Positions 48,485-57,486 of a stretch of DNA of 64,000 nucleotides are shown piece by piece. A program made the position numbers and the translations under genes. Origin of the DNA: Endomicrobium sp. (GTDB lineage: Bacteria; Elusimicrobiota; Endomicrobiia; Endomicrobiales; Endomicrobiaceae). The notes below the pieces were generated by a model. That model was given only the letters and a program-made list of their open reading frames with translations, ran no database searches and was not told where the DNA came from. Where the stretch lies: positions 1 through 64,000 of the forward strand of contig JAISGV010000003.1 of assembly GCA_031262885.1 (NCBI GenBank), given 5' to 3'. Numbering within the stretch: the first letter of the stretch is position 1; each line of letters begins with the position of its first letter.

Positions 48485-49351
48485 GTGTATAAAATAGTAA
48501 CTAAAACATGTTTATGTTCAAAAATAAAAAGCATGGAAATTTTAGCTCCGCATGTTGCTAAAAATGCTTTAGCAGGACAATTTGTGATCTTAAAAATTAA
48601 TAAAAATGGGGAACGGATTCCATTAACCATCGCAGGAACAAAGCCTAATAATGGTTTAGTAAAGATTGTTTTTCAAGAAATAGGGAAAACAACTACGCTT
48701 TTAGGTAGCTTAAAAGAAGGAGAATTTATTGAAGATTTTTTAGGGCCATTAGGGAAACCTACAAAAATTCAAAAATATGGAAAAGTAGTGGCTGTTGCAG
48801 GCGGCTTAGGTATAGCAGAAATTATACCAGTAATAAGCGAATTTAAAAAAAAAAAAAATTTTATTACTACTATAATAGGTGCAAAAAGTAAAGAATTTAT
48901 AATATTAAAATCAGAATTACTAAAAAATAGTGATTCTATATTTTTTACCACTAATGATGGCTCATATGGTATTAAAGGTTCTGTTATTGATGTTTTAAAA
49001 AAAAATATTGACATTAATGAGATAGATGTGGTGTATACTGTAGGCCCAATTTTAATGATGAAAGCTGTTTCAGATCTTACTTTAAAACAAAACATAAAAA
49101 CAATTGTATCATTAAATCCAATAATGATTGATGGTACAGGAATGTGTGGGTCTTGTAGAATTAATATAAATAATAAAATTAAATTTGCATGTATAGATGG
49201 TCCTGAATTTGATGCTAATTCTATAAATTGGCTTGAAGTTATTTCAAGACTAGATACTTTTAAATCTCAAGAAAAAGTATCTTTTGATATCATAAAGAAG
49301 GAGTGTAAATGTCAAAAGAATCAAAAATACAAGAAAGAAATCTTGGAATAG
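48485..49351 (+). CDS. nfnA: NADH-dependent ferredoxin:NADP+ oxidoreductase subunit A (NfnA/SudB)
   Basis: A 288-residue FAD/[2Fe-2S] protein of the ferredoxin-NADP reductase type. Visible are VAKNALAGQFVILKIN, IPLTIAG (FAD), GGLGIAEIIPV (NAD site) and the C-terminal cluster GTGMCGSCR...FACIDGPEFDA. With NfnB it catalyses electron-bifurcating exchange among NADH, NADPH and ferredoxin. The frame reaches TTG 48470, but AGAGGA suits GTG 48485 (MYKIVTK). A 14-A run lies at 48845-48858. It overlaps nfnB by 43 bases. Confidence 0.9.
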   Translation: MYKIVTKTCLCSKIKSMEILAPHVAKNALAGQFVILKINKNGERIPLTIAGTKPNNGLVKIVFQEIGKTTTLLGSLKEGEFIEDFLGPLGKPTKIQKYGKVVAVAGGLGIAEIIPVISEFKKKKNFITTIIGAKSKEFIILKSELLKNSDSIFFTTNDGSYGIKGSVIDVLKKNIDINEIDVVYTVGPILMMKAVSDLTLKQNIKTIVSLNPIMIDGTGMCGSCRININNKIKFACIDGPEFDANSINWLEVISRLDTFKSQEKVSFDIIKKECKCQKNQKYKKEILE

Positions 49352-50676
49352 AAAAATTTAAAGTTAATTTTAAAGAAATAAATAATGGATATACATATAA
49401 TGAAATGTTAGAAGAAGCTAAAAGATGTAAACAATGCATAAACCCACAATGTGTAAAAGGATGTCCTGTAAATATAAATATTCCAAAATTTATACATAAA
49501 CTTACCAAAAATAATATTTATCAAGCAATGAAAATTATAAAAAGTAAAAATACTTTACCTTCTATATGTGGTAGAGTATGTCCTCAAGAAAACCAATGTG
49601 AAAAGTATTGTATTTTGTCTAAAAATAAAAATAGTATTTGTATTGGTAATTTAGAAAGATATGTCGCAGATAATGCTAATGATGAATTCAATAGTACTAA
49701 ATTAATTGCAAAAAAAAATAAAATTAAAGTTGCAATTATAGGATCAGGTCCATCAGGATTAACATGTGCAGGTGATTTATTAAAAATAGGATATGATGTT
49801 ACCATTTATGAATCTTTACATGTTGCAGGCGGAGTTCTAAGATATGGGATTCCTGAATTTAGATTGCCAAAAAAAATTTTAGACATAGAAATAAATAATC
49901 TTAAAAAAAATGGTCTTAAAATAGTATTAAATAATTTTATTGGAAGAACACAAACAATAAAGGATTTATTAGATTGCAATTTTAAAGCAATATTTATTGG
50001 TACAGGTTCTGGAATTCCTAAATTCCCAGGAATAGAAGGAGAAAATTTAAAAAATATATATTGTGCAAACGAGTTTTTAGTGCGGACTAATCTTATGTAT
50101 GCTTATAATTTCCCAAATGTGGATACACCAATATATATTGGACAAAATGTAGCTGTAATAGGAGGAGGTAATACAGCTTTAGATTCAGCAAGGACAGCTA
50201 TTAGATTAGGCGCAAAACAAGTTAAAATTATTTACAGAAGAGAAGAAATTAATATGCCAGTTAGAAAACTAGAACTGATATATGCTAAAAAAGAAGGTGT
50301 ACAAATAATATCTTTAACCAATCCATTGAAATTTATAGGTAATAATGAGAATAAAGTAATATCCATTGAATGTATAAAAATGGAAAATAATAAAAAAAAT
50401 CTTTTAAAAAAAATTAAAGATTCTAATCATATAATAAAATCAGATATGGTTATTTTAGCTTTAGGCTCAATGCCTAATCATACTATAGCATTATTAACTA
50501 AAGGTTTAAAAATTAATCGTAAAAATGGTTATCTTGTAGTTGATAATAATCTTATGACCTCAATACCGGGTATTTTCGCTGGAGGAGATATTGTAGGAGG
50601 TAGTACTGTTATAGAAGCAATGTATATGGGTAAAAAAGCAGCTGTTTCAATAGTCAATTACTTAAAAAATTACTAA
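49309..50676 (+). CDS. nfnB: NADH-dependent ferredoxin:NADP+ oxidoreductase subunit B (NfnB/SudA; GltD family)
   Basis: A 455-residue flavoprotein of the glutamate synthase small-subunit family. The N-terminal [4Fe-4S] domain has CKQCINPQCVKGCPVNINIP (about 43-62) and GRVCPQENQCEKYC. FAD binding is at AIIGSGPSGLTCAGDL (about 145), the NADP fold at AVIGGGNTALDSARTA (about 284), and a GIFAGGDIVGGSTVIEAM end follows. Next to nfnA it is NfnB rather than a GltD working with GltB; the true glutamate synthase is at 56388-61555. Confidence 0.9.
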   Translation: MSKESKIQERNLGIEKFKVNFKEINNGYTYNEMLEEAKRCKQCINPQCVKGCPVNINIPKFIHKLTKNNIYQAMKIIKSKNTLPSICGRVCPQENQCEKYCILSKNKNSICIGNLERYVADNANDEFNSTKLIAKKNKIKVAIIGSGPSGLTCAGDLLKIGYDVTIYESLHVAGGVLRYGIPEFRLPKKILDIEINNLKKNGLKIVLNNFIGRTQTIKDLLDCNFKAIFIGTGSGIPKFPGIEGENLKNIYCANEFLVRTNLMYAYNFPNVDTPIYIGQNVAVIGGGNTALDSARTAIRLGAKQVKIIYRREEINMPVRKLELIYAKKEGVQIISLTNPLKFIGNNENKVISIECIKMENNKKNLLKKIKDSNHIIKSDMVILALGSMPNHTIALLTKGLKINRKNGYLVVDNNLMTSIPGIFAGGDIVGGSTVIEAMYMGKKAAVSIVNYLKNY

Positions 50677-50693
50677 TATAATGGAGCACTAAA

Positions 50694-51467
50694 ATGAATA
50701 CAAAAAAAAATTTAATAGTTGGAAATTGGAAAATGAATAAAACTATTCCAGAAGCTGTGACGTTTTTAAAGGATTTAAAATACTCAATTGTTAATATTAA
50801 TACTAATGAATTAGAGATTGTTGTTTGTCCAACTTTTACAGCATTATATTCAGTGAATAAAGAAATTAGAAATTCAAATATAAAGCTTGGAGCTCAAAAT
50901 GTATATTTTGCTAAAAATGGAGCTTTTACAGGAGAAATTTCAGCAGAAATGTTAAAAGACGTAGGTTGTTCTTACGTTATAATTGGACATTCAGAACGTA
51001 GACAGTATTTTAAAGAAACCAATAAAAATATCGGAAGAAAAATAAAAGCTGTTTTAGAATTAAATCTTATACCAATTATTTGTATAGGTGAAACAGAAAA
51101 AGAAAATGCAAGTAATATTGCTTTTGATATTATCAAAAAACAAATATTAGATAGTTTAAAAGAATTAAAATTAAGCAAGGATATGGCATCTTCTATAGTT
51201 TTAGCTTATGAACCTGTATGGGCAATTGGAACTGGCAAAATTGCTACTGCTGAACAAATTCAAAAAATGCACTATTTTATAAGAAAAATTTGTACTCAAA
51301 TGAGCAACTTAAAAGATATTAATATTAAAATTATATATGGTGGATCTGTTAATTCCAATAATGTAGTTGATTTCATTAATAAACCAGATGTAGATGGAAT
51401 ACTTGTAGGAAGTGCAAGCTTAGAAATTAGTTCGTTTTTAAATATTATTAATAAATGTACAAAATAA
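50694..51467 (+). CDS. tpiA: Triose-phosphate isomerase
   Basis: A 257-residue TIM barrel interconverting dihydroxyacetone-P and glyceraldehyde-3-P in glycolysis. Visible are the substrate Lys in VGNWKMNK (residue 13), catalytic His in IIGHSERRQYF (about 99), Glu in AYEPVWAIGTGK (about 171), and phosphate loops YGGSV and GILVGSASL. GGAG precedes the ATG. It shows that lower glycolysis is kept. Confidence 0.98.
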   Translation: MNTKKNLIVGNWKMNKTIPEAVTFLKDLKYSIVNINTNELEIVVCPTFTALYSVNKEIRNSNIKLGAQNVYFAKNGAFTGEISAEMLKDVGCSYVIIGHSERRQYFKETNKNIGRKIKAVLELNLIPIICIGETEKENASNIAFDIIKKQILDSLKELKLSKDMASSIVLAYEPVWAIGTGKIATAEQIQKMHYFIRKICTQMSNLKDINIKIIYGGSVNSNNVVDFINKPDVDGILVGSASLEISSFLNIINKCTK

Positions 51468-51540
51468 TTTCTATTTAGAATTGATTTTAAATTATTGAAA
51501 TTTAAATTATACATTGTTAAATAATTAAGGAGTTAAATTA

Positions 51541-52362
51541 ATGAAAGGAATATTTGACCTTGTAAAAATATCTAATAATATCAGAAAAGATATTATTAAA
51601 ATGTTATCTATTGCAGGTTCAGGACATCCTGGGAGTAGTTTATCATCAGTTGAACTTCTAGTTTCGCTATATTTTAATTATATGAATATTTATCCTAATG
51701 ATATTAAAAACCATAATAGGGATTTTTTCATTTTATCTAAAGGTCATGGATGTCCTACTTTATATTCTGTTTTAGCTAATCTTGGGTATTTTCCTCATGA
51801 AGAATTATATACATTAAGACATTTTGGTAGCAGGTTACAGGGGCATCCAGCGTTTGATAAAAAATTACCTGGAATAGAAATTTCAACAGGTTCTTTAGGG
51901 TATGGTTTATCTATAGGAGCAGGAATAGCTATAGGAATAAAATATCAAAATAAAAATAATAAAGTTTATGTTCTTATGGGAGATGGAGAACAACAAGAAG
52001 GTAGTGTGTGGGAAGCTGTTATGTTTGCAGCACAGCATAAACTTAATAATCTTTGTGCAATTATAGATAATAATAAATTACAGATAGATGGAATGACTGA
52101 TAATATAGTTAAAATTGAACCTATAGAAAAAAAATATGAGGTTTTTGGTTGGAAAACTTTAAAAATAAACGGACATAATTTTAGTGAAATAAATGATGCC
52201 TATTCTGAATTTAAAATAGAAAAACATAAACCTGTCGTAATTATTGCTGATACTATAAAGGGAAAAGGAATATCTTTTATGGAAAATAAAGCAGAATGGC
52301 ATGGTAGAAAAATTTCAAAAGAAGAAGCTGAAATAGCTATACGGGAAATTAATAATGCATAA
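51541..52362 (+). CDS. tktA: Transketolase, N-terminal (ThDP-pyrophosphate) half
   Basis: A 273-residue protein equal to the first domain of transketolase. It has AGSGHPGSSLSSVELL (about 22), LSKGHGCPTLY, GHPAFDKKLPGIEISTGSLG, and the ThDP/Mg motif MGDGEQQEGSVWEA...DNNKLQ (about residues 144-180). Split transketolases are normal in many anaerobes, but then the C-terminal (pyrimidine) half follows directly; here the next gene is an acyl-CoA synthetase and no second half exists in the window. A strong AAGGAG lies upstream. Confidence 0.93.
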   Translation: MKGIFDLVKISNNIRKDIIKMLSIAGSGHPGSSLSSVELLVSLYFNYMNIYPNDIKNHNRDFFILSKGHGCPTLYSVLANLGYFPHEELYTLRHFGSRLQGHPAFDKKLPGIEISTGSLGYGLSIGAGIAIGIKYQNKNNKVYVLMGDGEQQEGSVWEAVMFAAQHKLNNLCAIIDNNKLQIDGMTDNIVKIEPIEKKYEVFGWKTLKINGHNFSEINDAYSEFKIEKHKPVVIIADTIKGKGISFMENKAEWHGRKISKEEAEIAIREINNA

Positions 52363-52413
52363 CTTCTTTAAAAAATATTGTAGTAAATATATTTTGATTC
52401 TTAAGGAACAATT

Positions 52414-54102
52414 ATGTCATTAGTATCTAAATATGTAAAGGTTAATTATGAATCTTATGAAGATTTTTTGAAAAATTATAGAGTTCGTATTCCTACTAAT
52501 TTTAATTTTGCTTTCGATGTGATTGATAAGTTAGCAAATATTTCTCCACTAAAAAAAGCAATGATATGGTGTAATGACAGAGATGAGAAAAAATTTTTTA
52601 CATTTAATGATATAAAAATAGAGAGTAATCGAACAGCTAATTTTTTAAAATATTTAAATATACAGAAAGGCGATGCTGTAATGTTAATTCTCAAACGACG
52701 TTACGAATATTGGTTTTTCACTATTGCATTACACAAATTAGGAGCCATAGTTATCCCTACTACTCATTTATTAACTCCTAGAGAATTAAAATATAGAATA
52801 AAAATAGCAAATATAAAATCTATTATTGCAATAAATGATGATAGAATTTTAGATATAATTAATAGCGTTAGAAAAGAACCTTTGCCTATTACAATGAAGC
52901 ATTTTATATTGGTTAACGGATATTCTAATAATTGGATAAATTATACTAAAGAAATAAAAAAATTTTCTGAAACTTTTGAAAGACCTACAGGTGAAGAAGA
53001 AACAATAATAAGTGACAAATTCTTACTATATTTTACATCCGGTACTAGCGGAAATCCTAAAATGGTATGTCATGATTTTTCTTATCCTTTAGGACATATT
53101 GTAACTGCTCTTTTTTGGCAAAGATTAAATTATAAAAGTGTACACCTAACAGTTGCAGATACAGGATGGGCAAAAGCTTCTTGGGGAAAACTCTATGGCC
53201 AATGGTTATGCGGGGCATGTATTTTTGTATATGATTATGATAGGTTTAATGCTAAAAATTTAATAAAAAAAATTGAAAAGTATAAAATAACCTCATTTTG
53301 TGCTCCTCCTACTGTTTATAGATATATAATAAAAGAAAATCTATCTGAATATAATTTATCTAAACTACAATATGCTGAAACTGCGGGTGAAACCTTAAAT
53401 CGAGAAGTTTTTTACAAATTCAAGAAAATTACTGGTCTTGAAATAAAGGAAGCTTTTGGACAAACTGAATCTGTTGTTATTGCTGCAAATTTTCCATGGT
53501 TGAAAGTAAAACCAGGATCTGTAGGCAAACCATCTCCAGGCTGGAAAGTCGATATAGTAGATAAATATAATAATTCATGTGAAACTGGAGCTTATGGACG
53601 CTTAATAATTAGAACATCTATAAATAAACCAATAGGGTTATTTACGGGGTATTATAAAAATAAAAGGTTAACAACCGATGTTTGGCAAAATGGAATCTAT
53701 GATACAGGGGATATTGCTTATAAAGATGAAGATGGATATATTTGGCTTATGGGAAGATCTGATGATATTATAAAAAGTTCTGGTTATAAAATTAGCCCAT
53801 TTGAAATAGAAAACACTTTAATGGAACATCCTTGTGTATTAGAATGTGCTATAACAGGAATACCTGATAAAGAAAGAGGGTTATTAATAAAAGCTTCTAT
53901 AGTGCTTAATAAAGATTATAAAGCTAGTGTTAAATTAATGAAAAATATTCAAGAACATGTAAAAAAAAATATATCTTCATATAAATATCCAAGAATTATA
54001 GAATTTGTAAATAAACTGCCAAAAACAATAAGTGGAAAAATAAAAAGAATTGATATAAGAATAAGTAATGAATACAAAAAAAACAAAAAAGGGAAAAAAT
54101 AG
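52414..54102 (+). CDS. AMP-forming acyl-CoA synthetase (acetyl/medium-chain type)
   Basis: A 562-residue member of the ANL adenylate-forming family. The P-loop YFTSGTSGNPKMVCH (about residue 206-220), EAFGQTES (about 349), YDTGDIAYKDEDGYIWLMGR and the adenylation Lys in TISGKIKR (about 545) are intact. Proportions fit acetyl-CoA or medium-chain (ACSM-like) synthetases; chain length cannot be read from sequence alone. It ends two bases before pta, so the pair likely works on acetyl-CoA or another short acyl-CoA. Confidence 0.88.
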   Translation: MSLVSKYVKVNYESYEDFLKNYRVRIPTNFNFAFDVIDKLANISPLKKAMIWCNDRDEKKFFTFNDIKIESNRTANFLKYLNIQKGDAVMLILKRRYEYWFFTIALHKLGAIVIPTTHLLTPRELKYRIKIANIKSIIAINDDRILDIINSVRKEPLPITMKHFILVNGYSNNWINYTKEIKKFSETFERPTGEEETIISDKFLLYFTSGTSGNPKMVCHDFSYPLGHIVTALFWQRLNYKSVHLTVADTGWAKASWGKLYGQWLCGACIFVYDYDRFNAKNLIKKIEKYKITSFCAPPTVYRYIIKENLSEYNLSKLQYAETAGETLNREVFYKFKKITGLEIKEAFGQTESVVIAANFPWLKVKPGSVGKPSPGWKVDIVDKYNNSCETGAYGRLIIRTSINKPIGLFTGYYKNKRLTTDVWQNGIYDTGDIAYKDEDGYIWLMGRSDDIIKSSGYKISPFEIENTLMEHPCVLECAITGIPDKERGLLIKASIVLNKDYKASVKLMKNIQEHVKKNISSYKYPRIIEFVNKLPKTISGKIKRIDIRISNEYKKNKKGKK

Positions 54103-54104
54103 CA

Positions 54105-55127
54105 ATGAATAGTTTTAAAAATCATATATTAAAACTAATTAAAGGGACTTTAGGGAAAATTATCATGCCAGAAAGTTTTGATAGTAGGATTTTGAAAGCA
54201 TCTGAAATGATAGCTAAAGATAAAATAGGAACAGTTATTTTACCTGTTAAAAATATCGAAGAATTGAATAAACTAAGAATTACAGCATCAAACTTAGGCA
54301 TAAAATTAGATGATAATATAAGTGTGATTATAATGAATATAGATATTTTAGATAAAAATATGGTAGATAATTTTTTTAGAAATATGATAAAAAGAGGATT
54401 TACAATAAATGACACATTAAAACTTTTGAAAAATCCATTATATTTCTCCATGTTATATTTAAAAAGTAAAAACTGCGATACGTGTATATGTGGAGTAAAT
54501 TATAATACAGCCGAAGTTCTAAAAGCTGGTTTATATGTTATAGGAGTTTCTAAAAAAATAAAAAAAATTTCTTCGTATTTTATTATGGTTCCTCCAACTT
54601 CACATTATTTAGTTAAAGAACCTATATTATTTGCTGATTGTGCTGTTAATCCTGATCCAGATATTTTAACTTTAAAAGACATAGCATTAACTACTATTAA
54701 GAATTTTAAAAAAATTTTTCCAAATAGAAAAGCTAATGTCGCGATGCTTTCTTTTTCCAGTAAAGGAAGTTCAAATAGTAAAACTTTAACAAAAGTTATA
54801 GAAGCAACAAAACTCATTAAACAATATCTAATAGAAAATAATGAAAGTGATATAAGCGTTGATGGTGAATTACAATTTGATACAGCTGTCGTACCTAGTA
54901 TAGGTAAAATAAAAGCTCCTAATTCCAAAGTAGCAGGAAAAGCCAATATTTTTATTTTTCCAGATTTAAATTCAGGAAACATTGGTTATAAAATAGCAGA
55001 AAGATACGGAAACTTTAAAGCATTCGGCCCTATAGTACAAGGTTTTTCTTTACCAGTTAGTGATTTAAGTAGAGGCTCCTGCGTAAATGATATATATATG
55101 ACTAGCGCCATTAACTTAATAAAATGA
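54105..55127 (+). CDS. pta: Phosphate acetyltransferase
   Basis: A 340-residue Pta of the short (non-fused) kind, interconverting acetyl-CoA and acetyl phosphate. Visible are GKIIMPESFDSRILKAS near the start, ADCAVNPDPD (about 184), MLSFSSKGS, DGELQFDTAVVP (about 248-259), and the end GKANIFIFPDLNSGNIGYK with GPIVQGF. It converges with the M42 peptidase gene, 20 bases away. An acetate kinase is not in the window. Confidence 0.95.
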   Translation: MNSFKNHILKLIKGTLGKIIMPESFDSRILKASEMIAKDKIGTVILPVKNIEELNKLRITASNLGIKLDDNISVIIMNIDILDKNMVDNFFRNMIKRGFTINDTLKLLKNPLYFSMLYLKSKNCDTCICGVNYNTAEVLKAGLYVIGVSKKIKKISSYFIMVPPTSHYLVKEPILFADCAVNPDPDILTLKDIALTTIKNFKKIFPNRKANVAMLSFSSKGSSNSKTLTKVIEATKLIKQYLIENNESDISVDGELQFDTAVVPSIGKIKAPNSKVAGKANIFIFPDLNSGNIGYKIAERYGNFKAFGPIVQGFSLPVSDLSRGSCVNDIYMTSAINLIK

Positions 55128-55147
55128 TTAATATATTTTAAGTTTAA

Positions 55148-56215
55148 TTAAGAAATTTTTTCTATCATTTTAATCGCAAGTTTAATAGTGGAATTTACAT
55201 CTTTAATACTAAAAACAGCCGTTGGAGAATGGAGATACCTTGTAGGTATACTTAATACAATTGTAGGAATTCCTACATTACTAGTATATATTAAAGCTCC
55301 ATCAGTTACTCCTCCATCGAATAAATCTATTTGATAATCTATCTTATTTTTTTCAGCGACATCAAACATTAAATTACGCATTTTTTTTGGTATTATCGTA
55401 CCTCTACCTGCAGCTTCCATAATAGTTATAGCTACTCCCTTACCAAGCTTAATAGAAGAAACCTTAGCTTCTATGCCAGGAATATCTCCTGATATAGTAG
55501 TATCTATAATAATTGCGAAATCTGGATTTATCCTAAATGCTAAAGTTTTTCCACCTTTTAATCCTACTTCTTCTTGAGAAGACGCACATACGTAAATATC
55601 AGTATTTAAATTTTTATTTAAAGCTAATTCTTCTAAAATTTTTATTAAAATGTAACAACCTATTCTGTTATCAACAGATTTCCCATAATATAAATCCGTA
55701 TTTAAAATACCTGCATTTGATTTAAATATTATAGGATCTCCTATATTTATAATTTTTAATACCTCATTTTTAGAATTAATACCTATATCTATAAACATAT
55801 CCTCATATTTAACTGATTTCTTACTATCACTTTCATTCATCATGTGAGGAGATTTTGTTCCAATTATACCTGTAATATGTTTATTATCCCTATTTATTAT
55901 TTCAACTAATTGCCCTGGTAAAACAGAATCATTTATTCCACCTATTTTAATAAAATATATGAATCCATCTTCACTTATATGTTTTACAAGCATTCCAACT
56001 TCATCCATATGAGCAACAAGCATTATCTTTTTTCTTTTGATTTCTTCTTTGCAAGAAGAATTATTAATGCTAACTCTTCCAATAACATTTCCTAAATTAT
56101 CCGTTTCTGTATTATCACAAAATTTAGAAAAAGATTCTATTATAATTTTAGAAATATTTTCCTCATTACCAGAAACACCATCACATAAAAGAAGTTTATT
56201 TAATAATTTATCCAT
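55148..56215 (-). CDS. M42-family metallo-aminopeptidase
   Basis: A 355-residue M42 peptidase (glutamyl/deblocking aminopeptidase or FrvX type), usually a cytoplasmic dodecamer degrading peptides. Metal ligands are seen: His in LVAHMDEVGML (about 67), Asp in SVDNRIG (about 178), EE in SSQEEVGLKGG (about 210), Asp in IIDTTISGD (about 234) and His near the C-terminus in RYLHSPTAVF. It is the only minus-strand gene in the window, divergent from the glutamate synthase operon. Substrate preference is unknown. Confidence 0.92.
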   Translation of the reverse strand: MDKLLNKLLLCDGVSGNEENISKIIIESFSKFCDNTETDNLGNVIGRVSINNSSCKEEIKRKKIMLVAHMDEVGMLVKHISEDGFIYFIKIGGINDSVLPGQLVEIINRDNKHITGIIGTKSPHMMNESDSKKSVKYEDMFIDIGINSKNEVLKIINIGDPIIFKSNAGILNTDLYYGKSVDNRIGCYILIKILEELALNKNLNTDIYVCASSQEEVGLKGGKTLAFRINPDFAIIIDTTISGDIPGIEAKVSSIKLGKGVAITIMEAAGRGTIIPKKMRNLMFDVAEKNKIDYQIDLFDGGVTDGALIYTSNVGIPTIVLSIPTRYLHSPTAVFSIKDVNSTIKLAIKMIEKIS

Positions 56216-56263
56216 TTATCATTATCTCCTTTGCAATCCACAATATATTACAGTCCTAACATA

Positions 56264-56293
56264 TTGACATGACTAACTGCTAAATTCTACAAT
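56264..56293 (+). promoter_or_regulatory. Sigma-70-type promoter of the glutamate synthase operon
   Basis: A perfect TTGACA (56264-56269) and TACAAT (56288-56293) are separated by 18 bases, about 95 bases before the GTG of the first glutamate synthase gene. It lies in the 172-base divergent gap after the M42 peptidase start. This is the best consensus match I found in the window. The rest of the gap holds no recognised element. Confidence 0.6.
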
Positions 56294-56387
56294 AATATGA
56301 TAAATAATTCTATTATTAGTGTTGATTGCAAACTAAGTAATTATAATTAATATACTGGTTTTCAAAAGATTTGGGAGGTAAAATTTA

Positions 56388-57485
56388 GTGATAAATAAAG
56401 AAGGAAAGGTAAAAATTCCATCAGGTTGTGCTATAACAGGAATTATTGATAAAAATGGCAATAAATTTAATGGAGAAGATATTATAAAATCTATTGCTTT
56501 AATGCATGAACGTTCTAATGGATTAGGTGGAGGATTTGCGGCTTATGGTATATATCCTGAATATAAGGACTTTTATGCTCTGCATATATTTTTTGATGAT
56601 TTTAATATTAAGATCCAAACTGAAGATTACATAAAAAAAAATTTTGATATTATAAATTCAGAGAGTATTCCAACAAAAAAAAATCCTAAGATCTATGATC
56701 CGCCTTTAATATGGCGCTATTTTCTAAATCCTAAGAAGGATAATATTGAAAAAAAAGAAATAGATGAAAAAGAATTTGTATTTAAATGTGTTATGGAAAT
56801 AAATAAAAATTTTAAAGGGGCATATATTTTTTCTAGTGGAAAAAATATGGGAGTTTTTAAGGGGGTAGGTTATCCTGAAGATATAGGTAAATTTTTCTTG
56901 CTTGATACTTACGAAGCTTATATATGGACAGCTCATGGTAGATTTCCTACCAATACTCCAGGATGGTGGGGAGGAGCACATCCATTTACTTTACTGAATT
57001 GGTCGGTAGTTCATAATGGGGAAATATCTTCTTATGATGCTAATAGAAGATTCGTAGAAATGTATGGATATATATGTACTCTTAAAACTGATACAGAAGT
57101 AATAACTTTTTTATTTGATATGCTAATTAGAAAACATAATATACCTTTAAAAAAAGCAATAAAAATAGTTGTTGCTCCATTTTGGGATGATATTGAAAAA
57201 GAAATTGATCCAAGTTTAAAAAAAGAATTGAAAAGTATACGGTCCGTTTATGCAAGTGCATTAATTAATGGTCCTTTTTCTATTATTTTGGGTTTTGAAG
57301 ATGGTATCTTAGCATTAAATGATAGAATTAAACTTCGTCCACTAGTAGTCGCTACAAAAGATGCAAAAACATATATATCTAGTGAGGAAAGTGCAATAAG
57401 AGTAATATGCAATAATCCTGATAAAGTATGGATGCCTGCAGGAGGAGAACCAATTATTGCTTTATTAAAAAAGGAATATAGATAA
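56388..57485 (+). CDS. Glutamate synthase, glutamine amidotransferase subunit (archaeal type)
   Basis: A 365-residue class II glutaminase domain, the N-terminal part of GltB encoded separately. The probable catalytic Cys14 is in IPSGCAITGIID, preceded by a short propeptide. ERSNGLGGGFAAYG, WTAHGRFPTNTPGWWGGAHPF and VVHNGEISSYDAN (about 200-225) are the substrate-site blocks. It releases ammonia from glutamine for the next subunit. The start is GTG with a strong GGGAGGT site. It ends one base before the next gene. Confidence 0.9.
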   Translation: MINKEGKVKIPSGCAITGIIDKNGNKFNGEDIIKSIALMHERSNGLGGGFAAYGIYPEYKDFYALHIFFDDFNIKIQTEDYIKKNFDIINSESIPTKKNPKIYDPPLIWRYFLNPKKDNIEKKEIDEKEFVFKCVMEINKNFKGAYIFSSGKNMGVFKGVGYPEDIGKFFLLDTYEAYIWTAHGRFPTNTPGWWGGAHPFTLLNWSVVHNGEISSYDANRRFVEMYGYICTLKTDTEVITFLFDMLIRKHNIPLKKAIKIVVAPFWDDIEKEIDPSLKKELKSIRSVYASALINGPFSIILGFEDGILALNDRIKLRPLVVATKDAKTYISSEESAIRVICNNPDKVWMPAGGEPIIALLKKEYR

Positions 57486-57486
57486 A

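Noticed and set aside
49309-50676. GltD, small subunit of a classical glutamate synthase
   Set aside because: It is paired with an NfnA/SudB-type gene, and a separate archaeal-type glutamate synthase with its own FAD subunit lies at 56388-61555.
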